A stretch of DNA of 10,210 bases from Methylomicrobium sp. Lineage in GTDB: Bacteria > Pseudomonadota > Gammaproteobacteria > Methylococcales > Methylomonadaceae. Where the stretch lies: NCBI GenBank assembly GCA_007135635.1, contig SLIO01000231.1, positions 1 through 10,210 of the forward strand, in the 5' to 3' direction. Below, piece by piece: positions 1 to 6,154 of this stretch (its first letter is position 1; every line of letters begins with the position of its first letter). The position numbers were made by a program, and so were the translations under genes. The notes under the pieces were generated by a model. That model had not been told where the DNA came from. It saw only the letters and a list, made by a program, of their open reading frames with translations, and made no database searches.

Positions 1-1212
1 AACCGGGATGTGCATTATCCGTTTCGTCAGGATAGCGACTTCTATTATTTAACAGGGTTCAACGAACCGGATGCGCTGGCTGTTTTTATACCGGGCCGAC
101 CGCAAGGGCAATATTTGCTTTTTTGCCGTGAATACGATGAGAAAAAAGCGCTTTGGGAAGGGGCGCATGCCGGTTTGGTCGGTGCGACGGTCGATTATGG
201 AGCCGACGATGCGTTTCCGATCGACGATATCGACGAAATTCTACCCGGGCTGATCGAAAATAAAGAGAAGGTTTTTTATCCGATGGGCAAGGATAGCGAT
301 TTGGATCATCGTCTGCTCGAATGGGTGCATCATTTACGCAGCCAATCGCGGGCCGGCGTCAACGCACCGTTGGAGTTGGTATCGCTCGAACATATCTTGC
401 ACGAAATGCGTTTGTTCAAAAGCGAGGCCGAAATTAAATTGATGCGCAAGGCGGCCGAAATTTCCGCCGATGCGCATGTCAAGGCGATGCAAAAATGCCG
501 CGCCGGCTTATATGAATATCAAATCGAATCCGAAATTATCTATCATTTTCTCCAGCAAGGTTTAAGGGCGGTCGCCTATCCTTCTATCGTCGCGACCGGC
601 AAGAATGCTTGCGTACTGCATTACACCGAAAATAACTCAAAATTGGCCGAAGGCGATTTATTATTGATCGATGCCGGTGCCGAATGCGATCACTATGCGG
701 CCGATATCACGCGCACCTTTCCGGTTTCCGGACGTTTTGCCGAGCCTCAAAAGCTGCTTTATCAACTGGTGCTCGATGCCCAGGCGGCTGCCTTGGCCGA
801 GATCAAGCCGGGCAGTCCTTGGAATCAGGCTCATGAGGCATCGGTAAAAACCTTGACCAAAGGTTTGGTTAAATTGGGTTTGCTGAAAGGGCGCGTATCG
901 AAATTGATCAAGGACGAAGCCTATAAAAAATTCTATATGCACCGAATCGGGCATTGGCTAGGGATGGACGTACATGATGTCGGCGATTACAAGGTTAAGG
1001 ACGAATGGCGGATATTGGAACCGGGCATGGTGTTGACGATAGAGCCCGGCCTTTATATCCCGCAAGATTGCGACAAGGTAGACGAACAATGGCGAGGTAT
1101 CGGTATTAGAATAGAGGATGATGTGTTGGTGACGCAAGACGGCCACGAAGTTTTGACGGCGGGTGTGCCGAAAAGCATTGAAGCCATCGAAGCGTTGATG
1201 CAGGCAGACTAA
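1..1212 (+). CDS. pepP: Xaa-Pro aminopeptidase (aminopeptidase P), N-terminus cut off by the window edge
   Basis: Cytoplasmic metallopeptidase that removes the N-terminal residue from peptides with proline in second position. The reading frame is open from base 1 (Asn-Arg-Asp precede the first GTG at 10), and the visible start aligns, from memory, with about residue 40 of E. coli PepP. So the GTG at 10 is internal and roughly 36 residues lie outside the window. Counting from that GTG, the five metal ligands of the pita-bread fold are all present: D221 (LLIDAG), D232 (ADITRTF), H315 (GHWLG), E345 (TIEPG) and E369 (RIEDD). H322 in VHDVG is also kept. Residues 1 to about 130 are the N-terminal domain, and the rest is catalytic. 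The TAA stop shares one base with the ubiH ATG, so the genes are translationally coupled. In E. coli pepP sits in the same position, although its link to ubiquinone synthesis is not understood. Confidence 0.96.
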   Translation, partial: NRDVHYPFRQDSDFYYLTGFNEPDALAVFIPGRPQGQYLLFCREYDEKKALWEGAHAGLVGATVDYGADDAFPIDDIDEILPGLIENKEKVFYPMGKDSDLDHRLLEWVHHLRSQSRAGVNAPLELVSLEHILHEMRLFKSEAEIKLMRKAAEISADAHVKAMQKCRAGLYEYQIESEIIYHFLQQGLRAVAYPSIVATGKNACVLHYTENNSKLAEGDLLLIDAGAECDHYAADITRTFPVSGRFAEPQKLLYQLVLDAQAAALAEIKPGSPWNQAHEASVKTLTKGLVKLGLLKGRVSKLIKDEAYKKFYMHRIGHWLGMDVHDVGDYKVKDEWRILEPGMVLTIEPGLYIPQDCDKVDEQWRGIGIRIEDDVLVTQDGHEVLTAGVPKSIEAIEALMQAD

Positions 1213-2423
1213 TGCGAGATCAATACGATGCATTGATAGTCGGCGGAGGATTGGCGGGTAATTGCTTGGCCTTGGCCTTGAAAGGTTCGGGACTCGATAT
1301 CGCCGTGGTCGAAGCGCAGAGTCGTGAACAGTTACAAAACTCATGGGCCGGTGATCGCGCCTTGGCATTGGCGGCCGGCACCGTAACGATGCTCGATGCG
1401 CTTGGCGCGTGGCAAGGAGTTGCCGAAAAGGCAGCGCCGATCGAGGACATTCATGTGTCCGATCGCGGGCATTTCGGAAAAACCCGCTTGTCGGCGAAAA
1501 AGGAAGGCGTTAAGGCGCTGGGTTATGTGATCAAGGCGCGCGATATCGAAAACCATGTCGCGGAATTGGTCGAACGGACCGGGGTTGTCAAACTCAGCCC
1601 TGCTCGATTGGCTGGTTTGGCTAGTACCGATAGCGATGTTGGCGCGAGTCTCAAATACCGTGACGAATCAATAACCTTGACTGCCAAGCTACTGATCGGC
1701 GCCGACGGAGGTAATTCCTCGGTGCGGAAATTGCTCGAAATCGGGCAGCAAACGACCGAATACGGGCAAACGGCGTTGGTGGCGACCGTGAACTGCTCGC
1801 TACCGCATCGCAATACCGCTTTTGAACGATTTACCGTTTCCGGCCCTTTGGCTTTATTACCGATCGAGGGAAATCAATGTGCCGTGGTGTGGACCAATAC
1901 GCACCGGGATGCCGAAAGCTTGATGTCGGTTTCCGACGAAGAATTCATCGAACGTTTGCAAGATTGTTTCGGTTATCGCTTGGGTGAATTGAGCTTGGCC
2001 TCGCCGCGCCGGGCTTTCCCTCTGACCTTGGTCCAAGCCGAAACGATGGTAAAAGGACGTGCCGTCATTATCGGCAATGCGGTGCATCAACTGCACCCGG
2101 TCGCAGGACAAGGCTTCAACCTTGGGCTTCGCGATGTCGTGCAGTTGGCAGAGATGTTGGCCGAACAAGCCCGTAACCGCCGAGACATTGGCGATTCGAT
2201 GTTCTTACGGGGCTATGCTCAATCCAGGCGCAAGGATCTCAAGAAAGTCATAAACTTTACCGATAACGTAGTCAGGATTTTTTCGAATGATTGGATCGCT
2301 ATGGCGGCGGCCAGAAATCTCGGTTTGGCATTGCTCGATACGCTGCCCGGCGGTAAATCCTTATTGACCCGTCACGCCATGGGTTTGGCCGGCAGGTTGC
2401 CGCGCGTCGGCAGCAGGAGATAA
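1212..2423 (+). CDS. ubiH: 2-octaprenyl-6-methoxyphenol hydroxylase (ubiquinone FAD monooxygenase)
   Basis: Class A flavin monooxygenase that hydroxylates the aromatic ring (C1 in E. coli) during aerobic ubiquinone synthesis, working at the membrane in the Ubi complex. The 403 residues match the usual length. The Rossmann FAD motif GGGLAG is at 11-16, the DG motif GADGGNSSVR at 163-172, and the second FAD/ribose motif IIGNAVHQLHPVAGQGFNLG at about 286-305. The last has GN where most relatives have GD. E. coli UbiH also has GN, which favours UbiH over UbiI or UbiF, as does HVSDRGHFG at 81-89. The start codon overlaps the pepP stop (TAATG). ubiI follows 5 bp downstream. I see no frame damage. 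Exact ring position cannot be read from sequence, since this family changes regiospecificity between lineages. Confidence 0.93.
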   Translation: MRDQYDALIVGGGLAGNCLALALKGSGLDIAVVEAQSREQLQNSWAGDRALALAAGTVTMLDALGAWQGVAEKAAPIEDIHVSDRGHFGKTRLSAKKEGVKALGYVIKARDIENHVAELVERTGVVKLSPARLAGLASTDSDVGASLKYRDESITLTAKLLIGADGGNSSVRKLLEIGQQTTEYGQTALVATVNCSLPHRNTAFERFTVSGPLALLPIEGNQCAVVWTNTHRDAESLMSVSDEEFIERLQDCFGYRLGELSLASPRRAFPLTLVQAETMVKGRAVIIGNAVHQLHPVAGQGFNLGLRDVVQLAEMLAEQARNRRDIGDSMFLRGYAQSRRKDLKKVINFTDNVVRIFSNDWIAMAAARNLGLALLDTLPGGKSLLTRHAMGLAGRLPRVGSRR

Positions 2424-2428
2424 GGCCG

Positions 2429-3649
2429 ATGACGGTTCAAGCGGAAGTGATAGTGGTCGGTGGCGGCATGGTCGGAGCGGCCTTGGCCTGTGCGTTGGGG
2501 CATGGCGGGATCGATACCCTGTTATTGGATAGACGTAGTCCGGAACGGGAATGGGATGAAGGCCAGCGGGATATTCGCGTGTCGGCACTCACTAAAGCCT
2601 CGCAGGCTATTCTCGAATGTATCGGCGCTTGGTCCGGTATCGTGCAAAGAGGCGCGGCCCCCTACAAAGATATGCGCGTCTGGGATGGCCGATCCGAGGG
2701 CTATTTGCATTTCGATTGCGCCGATACGGTTTTTACCGAATTGGGGCATATCGTCGAAAACCGGATCACAGTCGCAGCGCTCTGGGATGTTTTAGATAGT
2801 TTACCGACCGTCCAATGCATCACGCCTGCTGAAATTGAGGGAATGGACTTGACCGAAAACGGCAGGCGCTTAAGATTGACGGACGGACGTTGTTTTAAAG
2901 CGCCGTTGGTGATTGCCGCCGATGGGCGCGAATCGGCGTTACGGTCGATGGCCGGTATCGGCGTGACGGGTTGGCCTTATCAACAAGACGGTTTGGTCGC
3001 GACCGTACAAACCGAGTTTGAGCATCAGGCAACGGCTTGGCAACGGTTTCTCGAAGAGGGCCCCTTGGCCTTTTTGCCTCTTTTCGATGGGCAATGTTCG
3101 ATCGTCTGGACCTTATCGACCCATACCGCGCAGCGATATTTAGCATTGCCTGATGACGAGTTTTTAAGGCTATTACAACAAGCATCGGGCGGCATCCTAG
3201 GCGACATGCTTAAGATAGGGCCGCGCGCGGCCTTTCCGCTGAAATTTCAATTTGCCGACCGTTATACTGATGCGCATTTTGCGTTGGCGGGCGATGCGGC
3301 GCACGCAATGCATCCTTTGGCCGGTCAAGGCGCCAATGCCGGCTTGTTGGATGCAGCGGCCTTGGCCGAAGCCATCATAGTCACTAAGCGAGACGGCCGA
3401 CCATTGGCCGGCAAGCAGTATTTAAGACAATATGAACGTTGGCGCAAAGGCGATAACTTAATGATGATGATGAGTATGGATTTAATCAATAAAACCTATG
3501 CGGTCGATAGCCCAATCTTTGCCAAGCTTCGGTCGTTCGGCATGAACCGCATTAATCATACTGCGGCATTGAAAGATTATTTGAATCGTCATGCCATGGG
3601 CTTAAGAGATGACTTGCCGTGCTTGGCCAAGGGGGATATCTTTTGGTAA
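2429..3649 (+). CDS. ubiI: UbiI-type 2-octaprenylphenol hydroxylase (ubiquinone FAD monooxygenase)
   Basis: Paralogue of UbiH in the same class A flavin monooxygenase family, probably hydroxylating C5 of the ring. It has 406 residues with GGGMVG at 11-16, the DG motif AADGRESALR at 163-172, and ALAGDAAHAMHPLAGQG at 285-301. UbiI is preferred over UbiF because of the MRVWD segment (82-86), LGHIVEN (105-111), the C-terminal RHAMGL (387-392) and the ubiH-ubiI gene order; UbiF or a UbiL/UbiM-like protein is the alternative. After GQG it reads ANAG where relatives usually have VNLG, a change next to the flavin. A run of four methionines (345-348) comes from tandem ATG codons. The SD AGGAGA at 2415-2420 lies 8 bases before the ATG, inside the end of ubiH. 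It is the last gene of the operon. The only downstream hairpin nearby (GCCGA 3661-3665 with TCGGC 3675-3679) is weak and lacks a T-run. Confidence 0.88.
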   Translation: MTVQAEVIVVGGGMVGAALACALGHGGIDTLLLDRRSPEREWDEGQRDIRVSALTKASQAILECIGAWSGIVQRGAAPYKDMRVWDGRSEGYLHFDCADTVFTELGHIVENRITVAALWDVLDSLPTVQCITPAEIEGMDLTENGRRLRLTDGRCFKAPLVIAADGRESALRSMAGIGVTGWPYQQDGLVATVQTEFEHQATAWQRFLEEGPLAFLPLFDGQCSIVWTLSTHTAQRYLALPDDEFLRLLQQASGGILGDMLKIGPRAAFPLKFQFADRYTDAHFALAGDAAHAMHPLAGQGANAGLLDAAALAEAIIVTKRDGRPLAGKQYLRQYERWRKGDNLMMMMSMDLINKTYAVDSPIFAKLRSFGMNRINHTAALKDYLNRHAMGLRDDLPCLAKGDIFW

Positions 3650-3721
3650 TTCGGTAAAGCGCCGAGGGTTTGTATCGGCTTCTGCCCATCGTTAAGCTCT
3701 GTATGCGTTTCCATGCTGGAG

Positions 3722-3869
3722 GGGCTGTGAAAGTATAAGCGAATACATCATAAAAATTTATTCACGATTAAGAACATCAAGGTAATGAAGAAAAAAGCCG
3801 AAAATCAAAGGCCTAGTTCTGCATGCACTTCATGGTTAGTTCGTTATATTGAATACTTTTACAGCCTTA
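3722..3869. mobile_element. MITE-like inverted-repeat element, ~148 bp, no coding capacity
   Basis: The ends carry a 14-bp inverted repeat with one mismatch: GGCTGTGAAAGTAT at 3723-3736 and ATACTTTTACAGCC at 3853-3866. The direct repeat GGAG (3718-3721 and 3870-3873) is a candidate 4-bp target duplication, although the two ends are not equally trimmed (one extra base left, three right), so exact borders are uncertain. Inside are inverted 9-bp-periodic AAG/CTT motifs. The length, the lack of an ORF and the position inside another palindrome fit a non-autonomous element. No transposase family can be assigned. Confidence 0.42.
3761..3842. repeat. Inverted, 9-bp-periodic ATGAAG-type repeats inside the MITE-like element
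   Basis: At 3764-3790 AAG recurs every nine bases in the register gat-taAGa, cat-cAAGg, aat-gAAGa. At 3817-3842 the same type of motif runs on the opposite strand (CTTCATGGTTAG, read in reverse as CTAACCATGAAG followed by TGCATGCAG). The two arms are degenerate and flank an AT-rich centre. Confidence 0.4.
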
Positions 3870-3970
3870 GGAGCATGGGAACAAGAAAACCGGGAGAGAT
3901 TAGGTGGCTCGCTTAACAGGTTGCCTTGTGGGCCCGTTGCCGAAATTTGGTTAGCAATTGGCATTTACAG

Positions 3971-4000
3971 TTTACCCGGTCGCGCGGCTTCTGGTATATT
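3971..4000 (+). promoter_or_regulatory. Candidate sigma70 promoter with extended -10 for the small membrane gene
   Basis: TATATT at 3995-4000 is preceded by TG at 3992-3993, giving an extended -10. A partial -35 (TTTACC, 3971-3976) lies 18 bases upstream. A start near 4007 would give an ~80-nt leader before the ATG at 4087. Judged by eye only. Confidence 0.4.
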
Positions 4001-4074
4001 CGCTTTATCGCCAAACGCCTGATTTTTTATTAAAAATATGGTTGTTTTCGGCGGAAATAGAATAATAAATTAAA

Positions 4075-4080
4075 AAGGAG
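4075..4080 (+). promoter_or_regulatory. Strong Shine-Dalgarno that supports the 30-residue ORF
   Basis: AAGGAG lies six bases before the ATG at 4087 in an A-rich context. It is among the best ribosome binding sites in the window and is a main reason to call such a short ORF a gene. Confidence 0.75.
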
Positions 4081-4086
4081 TAAACG

Positions 4087-4179
4087 ATGGCAACGGGGTT
4101 ATATATTCTGACGACGCTATTTGTCGCATATGTCGTCTATGTGGTGGTCGGGGACGAAGTTAAAAAAAATACCGAATGA
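4087..4179 (+). CDS. 30-residue single-helix membrane microprotein, unknown function
   Basis: I do not recognise this protein. It is a 30-residue ORF with a strong SD (AAGGAG, 6-base spacing). Residues about 5-21 form one hydrophobic helix rich in Val and Tyr, ending GDEVKKNTE. The lysine-rich tail suggests an N-out/C-in inner-membrane topology. Residues 5-25 match residues 5-25 of the 149-residue protein encoded at 4289 at 17 of 21 positions with no gaps. Of those 17 identical residues, 11 use different synonymous codons, so the protein rather than the DNA has been conserved. That is strong evidence that this is translated and selected. Conserved positions are T9, T10, F12, A14, Y15, Y18, G22 and D23. 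A terminator-like hairpin overlaps the stop codon, so it may be made from its own short mRNA. It could be a partner, competitor or assembly helper of the longer paralogue; this is inference. Confidence 0.75.
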   Translation: MATGLYILTTLFVAYVVYVVVGDEVKKNTE

Positions 4180-4196
4180 GTCCTACGACCTTTTTT
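4146..4196 (+). terminator. Terminator-like hairpin overlapping the end of the microprotein gene
   Basis: GGTCG (4146-4150) pairs with CGACC (4186-4190), and GGAC (4152-4155) pairs with GTCC (4180-4183), with a single-base bulge on the left and a 2-base bulge on the right. Six T residues follow at 4191-4196. The loop is long (24 nt) and A-rich, so strength is uncertain. It would end or attenuate transcription between the microprotein and the 149-residue gene. Confidence 0.45.
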
Positions 4197-4221
4197 AAAC
4201 GATGAAAAAATAATAACAAAC

Positions 4222-4259
4222 TGCCCAATGGTCATGCCGAATGGCGAAGTTACTGGGCA
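4222..4259 (+). other. Imperfect palindrome before the 149-residue gene
   Basis: TGCCCA (4222-4227) pairs with TGGGCA (4254-4259), and an inner GCC (4236-4238) pairs with GGC (4243-4245) around GAAT. Together they could fold as a hairpin in the leader of the next gene. It has no T-run, so a terminator is unlikely. An operator or mRNA-stabilising fold is possible, and chance cannot be excluded. Confidence 0.25.
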
Positions 4260-4288
4260 ACTCAATTAATTAACTGGAGGAAGGGAAT

Positions 4289-4738
4289 ATGGCGGAAATA
4301 TTGTTTATTTTAACGACGATTTTTGTGGCTTATGTAGTTTACGCGGTGGTTGGCGATCAAGTGGCCGATATGAAGGCCATTACGTCGAAAGCCGATTCGC
4401 ACCCAGTGAAAGCCGAAGCGGCTAAAACCACTGAAGTGAAAGTTGTCGAAAATAAAACGGTACCGCGAACCGCTAAAAAATCGTCTGAGCCTGTTGCTAA
4501 GGCGCCTGAGGCGGATCAATCGTCCGCAAGTAAGAGCGGTTTGCGCGATCCAGCGACCGGCGAAACGGCCAGTATTCCGACCAATTACCGCTTTGCCAAG
4601 CGCTGGATAAAAGAGGCGATGGTCAAAGAAGGCTTGCTCGATAAGGTCTATAAAAACACCGAATTGGACGATGAAGCCAATACCAAAATAAAAACCGCTT
4701 TAGACGGTTTGCTGCAAATGGATAAATACCGGGCCTGA
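4289..4738 (+). CDS. Hypothetical single-helix membrane protein with charged linker and small C-terminal domain
   Basis: I do not recognise this 149-residue protein. Residues about 4-22 form one transmembrane helix that is nearly the same as the whole 30-residue protein encoded upstream. Residues about 26-85 are a low-complexity Lys/Ala/Glu/Ser/Thr/Pro linker, probably disordered and, from its many lysines, cytoplasmic. Residues about 86-149 look folded and helical: LRDPATGE (85-92), then FAKRWIKEAMVKEGLLDKVY (102-121) and a final helix to MDKYR. There is no signal peptidase site, no cysteines and no catalytic motif I can name. The start is well supported: GGAGG at 4276-4280 lies 8 bases before the ATG. 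No clear promoter lies between 4197 and 4288, so readthrough from the promoter near 4000 is likely. It converges on pilR. The layout suggests a membrane anchor holding a small adaptor domain at the inner face; this is inference. Confidence 0.82.
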   Translation: MAEILFILTTIFVAYVVYAVVGDQVADMKAITSKADSHPVKAEAAKTTEVKVVENKTVPRTAKKSSEPVAKAPEADQSSASKSGLRDPATGETASIPTNYRFAKRWIKEAMVKEGLLDKVYKNTELDDEANTKIKTALDGLLQMDKYRA

Positions 4739-4752
4739 CGACGGGTGTATCG

Positions 4753-4779
4753 CCTCAATCGTACGGTTTACGGTTGAGG
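4753..4779. terminator. Hairpin between convergent genes, possible bidirectional terminator
   Basis: CCTCAATCGT (4753-4762) pairs with ACGGTTGAGG (4770-4779) over ten base pairs including one T.G wobble, with a 7-nt loop. Only TTT follows on the plus strand and no T-run on the minus strand, so termination would be weak or factor-dependent. It lies in the 78-bp gap between the stop of the 149-residue gene and the stop of pilR. A smaller GGGC/GCCC hairpin sits at 4789-4800. Confidence 0.5.
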
Positions 4780-4816
4780 TTTGGAAGAGGGCGCTAGCCC
4801 GTTTAAAGCATAAGGC

Positions 4817-6154
4817 TTAGTCCAAACCCAGTTTTTTTAACCGGTAACGTAATGATCGGAACGATAAACCAAGCTCTTTTGCAGCGGCTGTTTTATTCCA
4901 TCGGTTATTTTCGAGTGCGATGGTAATGGCGGTTCGCTCGATATTTTCCAGATAATCTTCCAACGACGCTTTTGACGGATCGAACGCCGGCGCATCAGGG
5001 ACGGTTTCCGGATTAATCGGCAGATTTAAATCGTCCGCATCAATTGTTTTACCATCGCTGAGCGCAACGGCGCGTTCCAGAATATTCTCGAGTTCCCTGA
5101 CGTTGCCCGGAAAATGATAATGTTTCAATGCGGTCAGCGCACTTTCCGATAGTTGAGATTGATAAGCGCTGTTGCTATTTAACGATGCCAGGATGTGTTC
5201 GGCTAATTGCGCGATATCATCGCCTCGTTCCCGAAGAGGCGGAATATTAAGATCGATAACATTGATCCGGTAATATAAATCTTGCCGAAATACTCCCGCT
5301 AGCACCAATTGATTCAAGTCTTTATGCGTGGCGCTCAGTATTCGTATATCGACCGGTGTTTCGTGTTGCTCGCCGACCGCGCGTACTTTTTTTTCCTGAA
5401 TCGCACGGAGCAATTTGACTTGCAACGGCGGCGGTAAATCAGCGACTTCATCGAGAAACAGTGTACCGCCCTCGGCCGCTTGAAATAAACCTTTTTTATC
5501 GGCAATTGCACCGCTGAAACTGCCTTTTTTATGTCCGAAGAACTCGCTTTCCATGAGTTCAGGTGGAATTGCACCGCAGTTGACTGCAACAAAAGGCTTG
5601 TCGCTACGCGGGCTTTGCTGATGAATCAAACGTGCAACCAACTCCTTGCCCGATCCCGATTCGCCACTGATATAGACCGGTGCCTGGTTACGTGCCAACT
5701 TGTCGATTTTAGACCTGACTTGACACATCGGCTCCGATTCGCCTAATAAAATATGTCGTGTGCGTCTTTCCTTGGTATTGGAGTCGGGGCTCAGTTGTAA
5801 GGCTTTCGTGACGATTTGCCGAAGTACCGGTAAATCGATCGGTTTTGAGATAAAATCGAAGGCGCCGGCTTTCATTGCCTTGATTGCGGTGTCCATGTTG
5901 CCGTGCGCGGTAATCACGGCAATTGGAATCGTGCTGCCGGTACTTTGTAGGTATTCGACCAATTCGAGCCCATTGCCGTCGGGTAGCTTCATATCGGTCA
6001 GGCAAAGATCGACCGGTTGTTGCTGCAACAACCGACGAGCCGAGCCGACATTTTCCGCGCTCAGCGTATGGATGCCCATACGCTTGAGCGTAATGGTTAA
6101 CAGTTCTCGGATATCCGGCTCGTCGTCGACTACTAAAGTCAGGGGGTATTTCAT
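4817..6154 (-). CDS. pilR: PilR-type sigma54-dependent response regulator
   Basis: NtrC-class transcription activator; in Pseudomonas PilR turns on pilA (type IV pilin) with sigma54. The 445 residues fall in three domains. The receiver is about 1-120, with acidic pocket D10/D11, phospho-acceptor D54, T82 and K104. The AAA+ domain is about 135-365, with Walker A GESGSGKE at 164-171, Walker B LFLDE at 232-236 and FPGNVRELEN at 348-357. The C-terminal Fis-type helix-turn-helix is about 405-443. The segments GHKKGSF, FLDEVADLP and the ending RWNKTAAAKELGLSFRSLRYRLKKLGLD match P. aeruginosa PilR closely from memory, better than NtrC or other relatives. The sigma54-contact loop reads GSFSGA rather than GAFTGA. 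There is no SD; the ATG overlaps the kinase stop by 4 bp (ATGA), implying translational coupling. No pilus gene is visible nearby, so the target is inferred from the family. Confidence 0.9.
   Translation of the reverse strand: MKYPLTLVVDDEPDIRELLTITLKRMGIHTLSAENVGSARRLLQQQPVDLCLTDMKLPDGNGLELVEYLQSTGSTIPIAVITAHGNMDTAIKAMKAGAFDFISKPIDLPVLRQIVTKALQLSPDSNTKERRTRHILLGESEPMCQVRSKIDKLARNQAPVYISGESGSGKELVARLIHQQSPRSDKPFVAVNCGAIPPELMESEFFGHKKGSFSGAIADKKGLFQAAEGGTLFLDEVADLPPPLQVKLLRAIQEKKVRAVGEQHETPVDIRILSATHKDLNQLVLAGVFRQDLYYRINVIDLNIPPLRERGDDIAQLAEHILASLNSNSAYQSQLSESALTALKHYHFPGNVRELENILERAVALSDGKTIDADDLNLPINPETVPDAPAFDPSKASLEDYLENIERTAITIALENNRWNKTAAAKELGLSFRSLRYRLKKLGLD

Larger units (their letters stand above)
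3695..3890. repeat. REP-like palindrome split in two by an insertion
   Basis: The left half (core 3707-3721, GTTTCCATGCTGGAG) and right half (core 3870-3882, GGAGCATGGGAAC) are inverted relatives: CCATGCT at 3711-3717 pairs with AGCATGG at 3872-3878. If 3722-3869 and one GGAG copy are removed, the halves join into a 24-bp palindrome with an 11-bp stem (one T.G wobble) and a very short loop. This resembles, from memory, a widespread proteobacterial intergenic repeat built on CCACGCT(GG)AGCGTGG. The identity of the repeat family is inference; the split symmetry is seen directly. Confidence 0.5.
3650..4086. other. Gene-free intergenic region with nested repeats and a promoter
   Basis: No credible coding region on either strand in 437 bp. 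The left part (about 3695-3890) is a REP-like palindrome split by a MITE-like inverted-repeat element. The middle (about 3890-3970) shows no clear feature beyond a degenerate sigma54-like match. The right part holds a sigma70-like promoter and a strong Shine-Dalgarno for the small gene that starts at 4087. Confidence 0.7.

Noticed and set aside
10..12. GTG as the true start of pepP
   Set aside because: The frame is open to base 1, and the first visible residues align with about residue 40 of the family; the gene is cut by the window edge.
958..1368. Minus-strand ORF of 136 codons opposite the pepP-ubiH junction
   Set aside because: It spans two real genes, has no motif, and its composition (rich in Arg, Pro and His) is typical of an antisense shadow.
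3460..3480. Tandem ATG repeat in ubiI as a phase-variable tract
   Set aside because: The unit is three bases, so slippage would change Met number without shifting frame, and four copies is too few to be unstable.
3661..3679. Intrinsic terminator after ubiI
   Set aside because: The stem is only five base pairs with a 9-nt loop and no T-run, too weak to call.
3901..3942. sigma54 promoter from TGGC at 3905 and TTGC at 3937 or 3921
   Set aside because: The spacing between the GG and GC dinucleotides is wrong for either choice.
4022..4072. AT-rich stretch before the microprotein gene as a replication or partition site
   Set aside because: No iterons or DnaA-box cluster; it is better explained as the leader of a strongly translated small gene.
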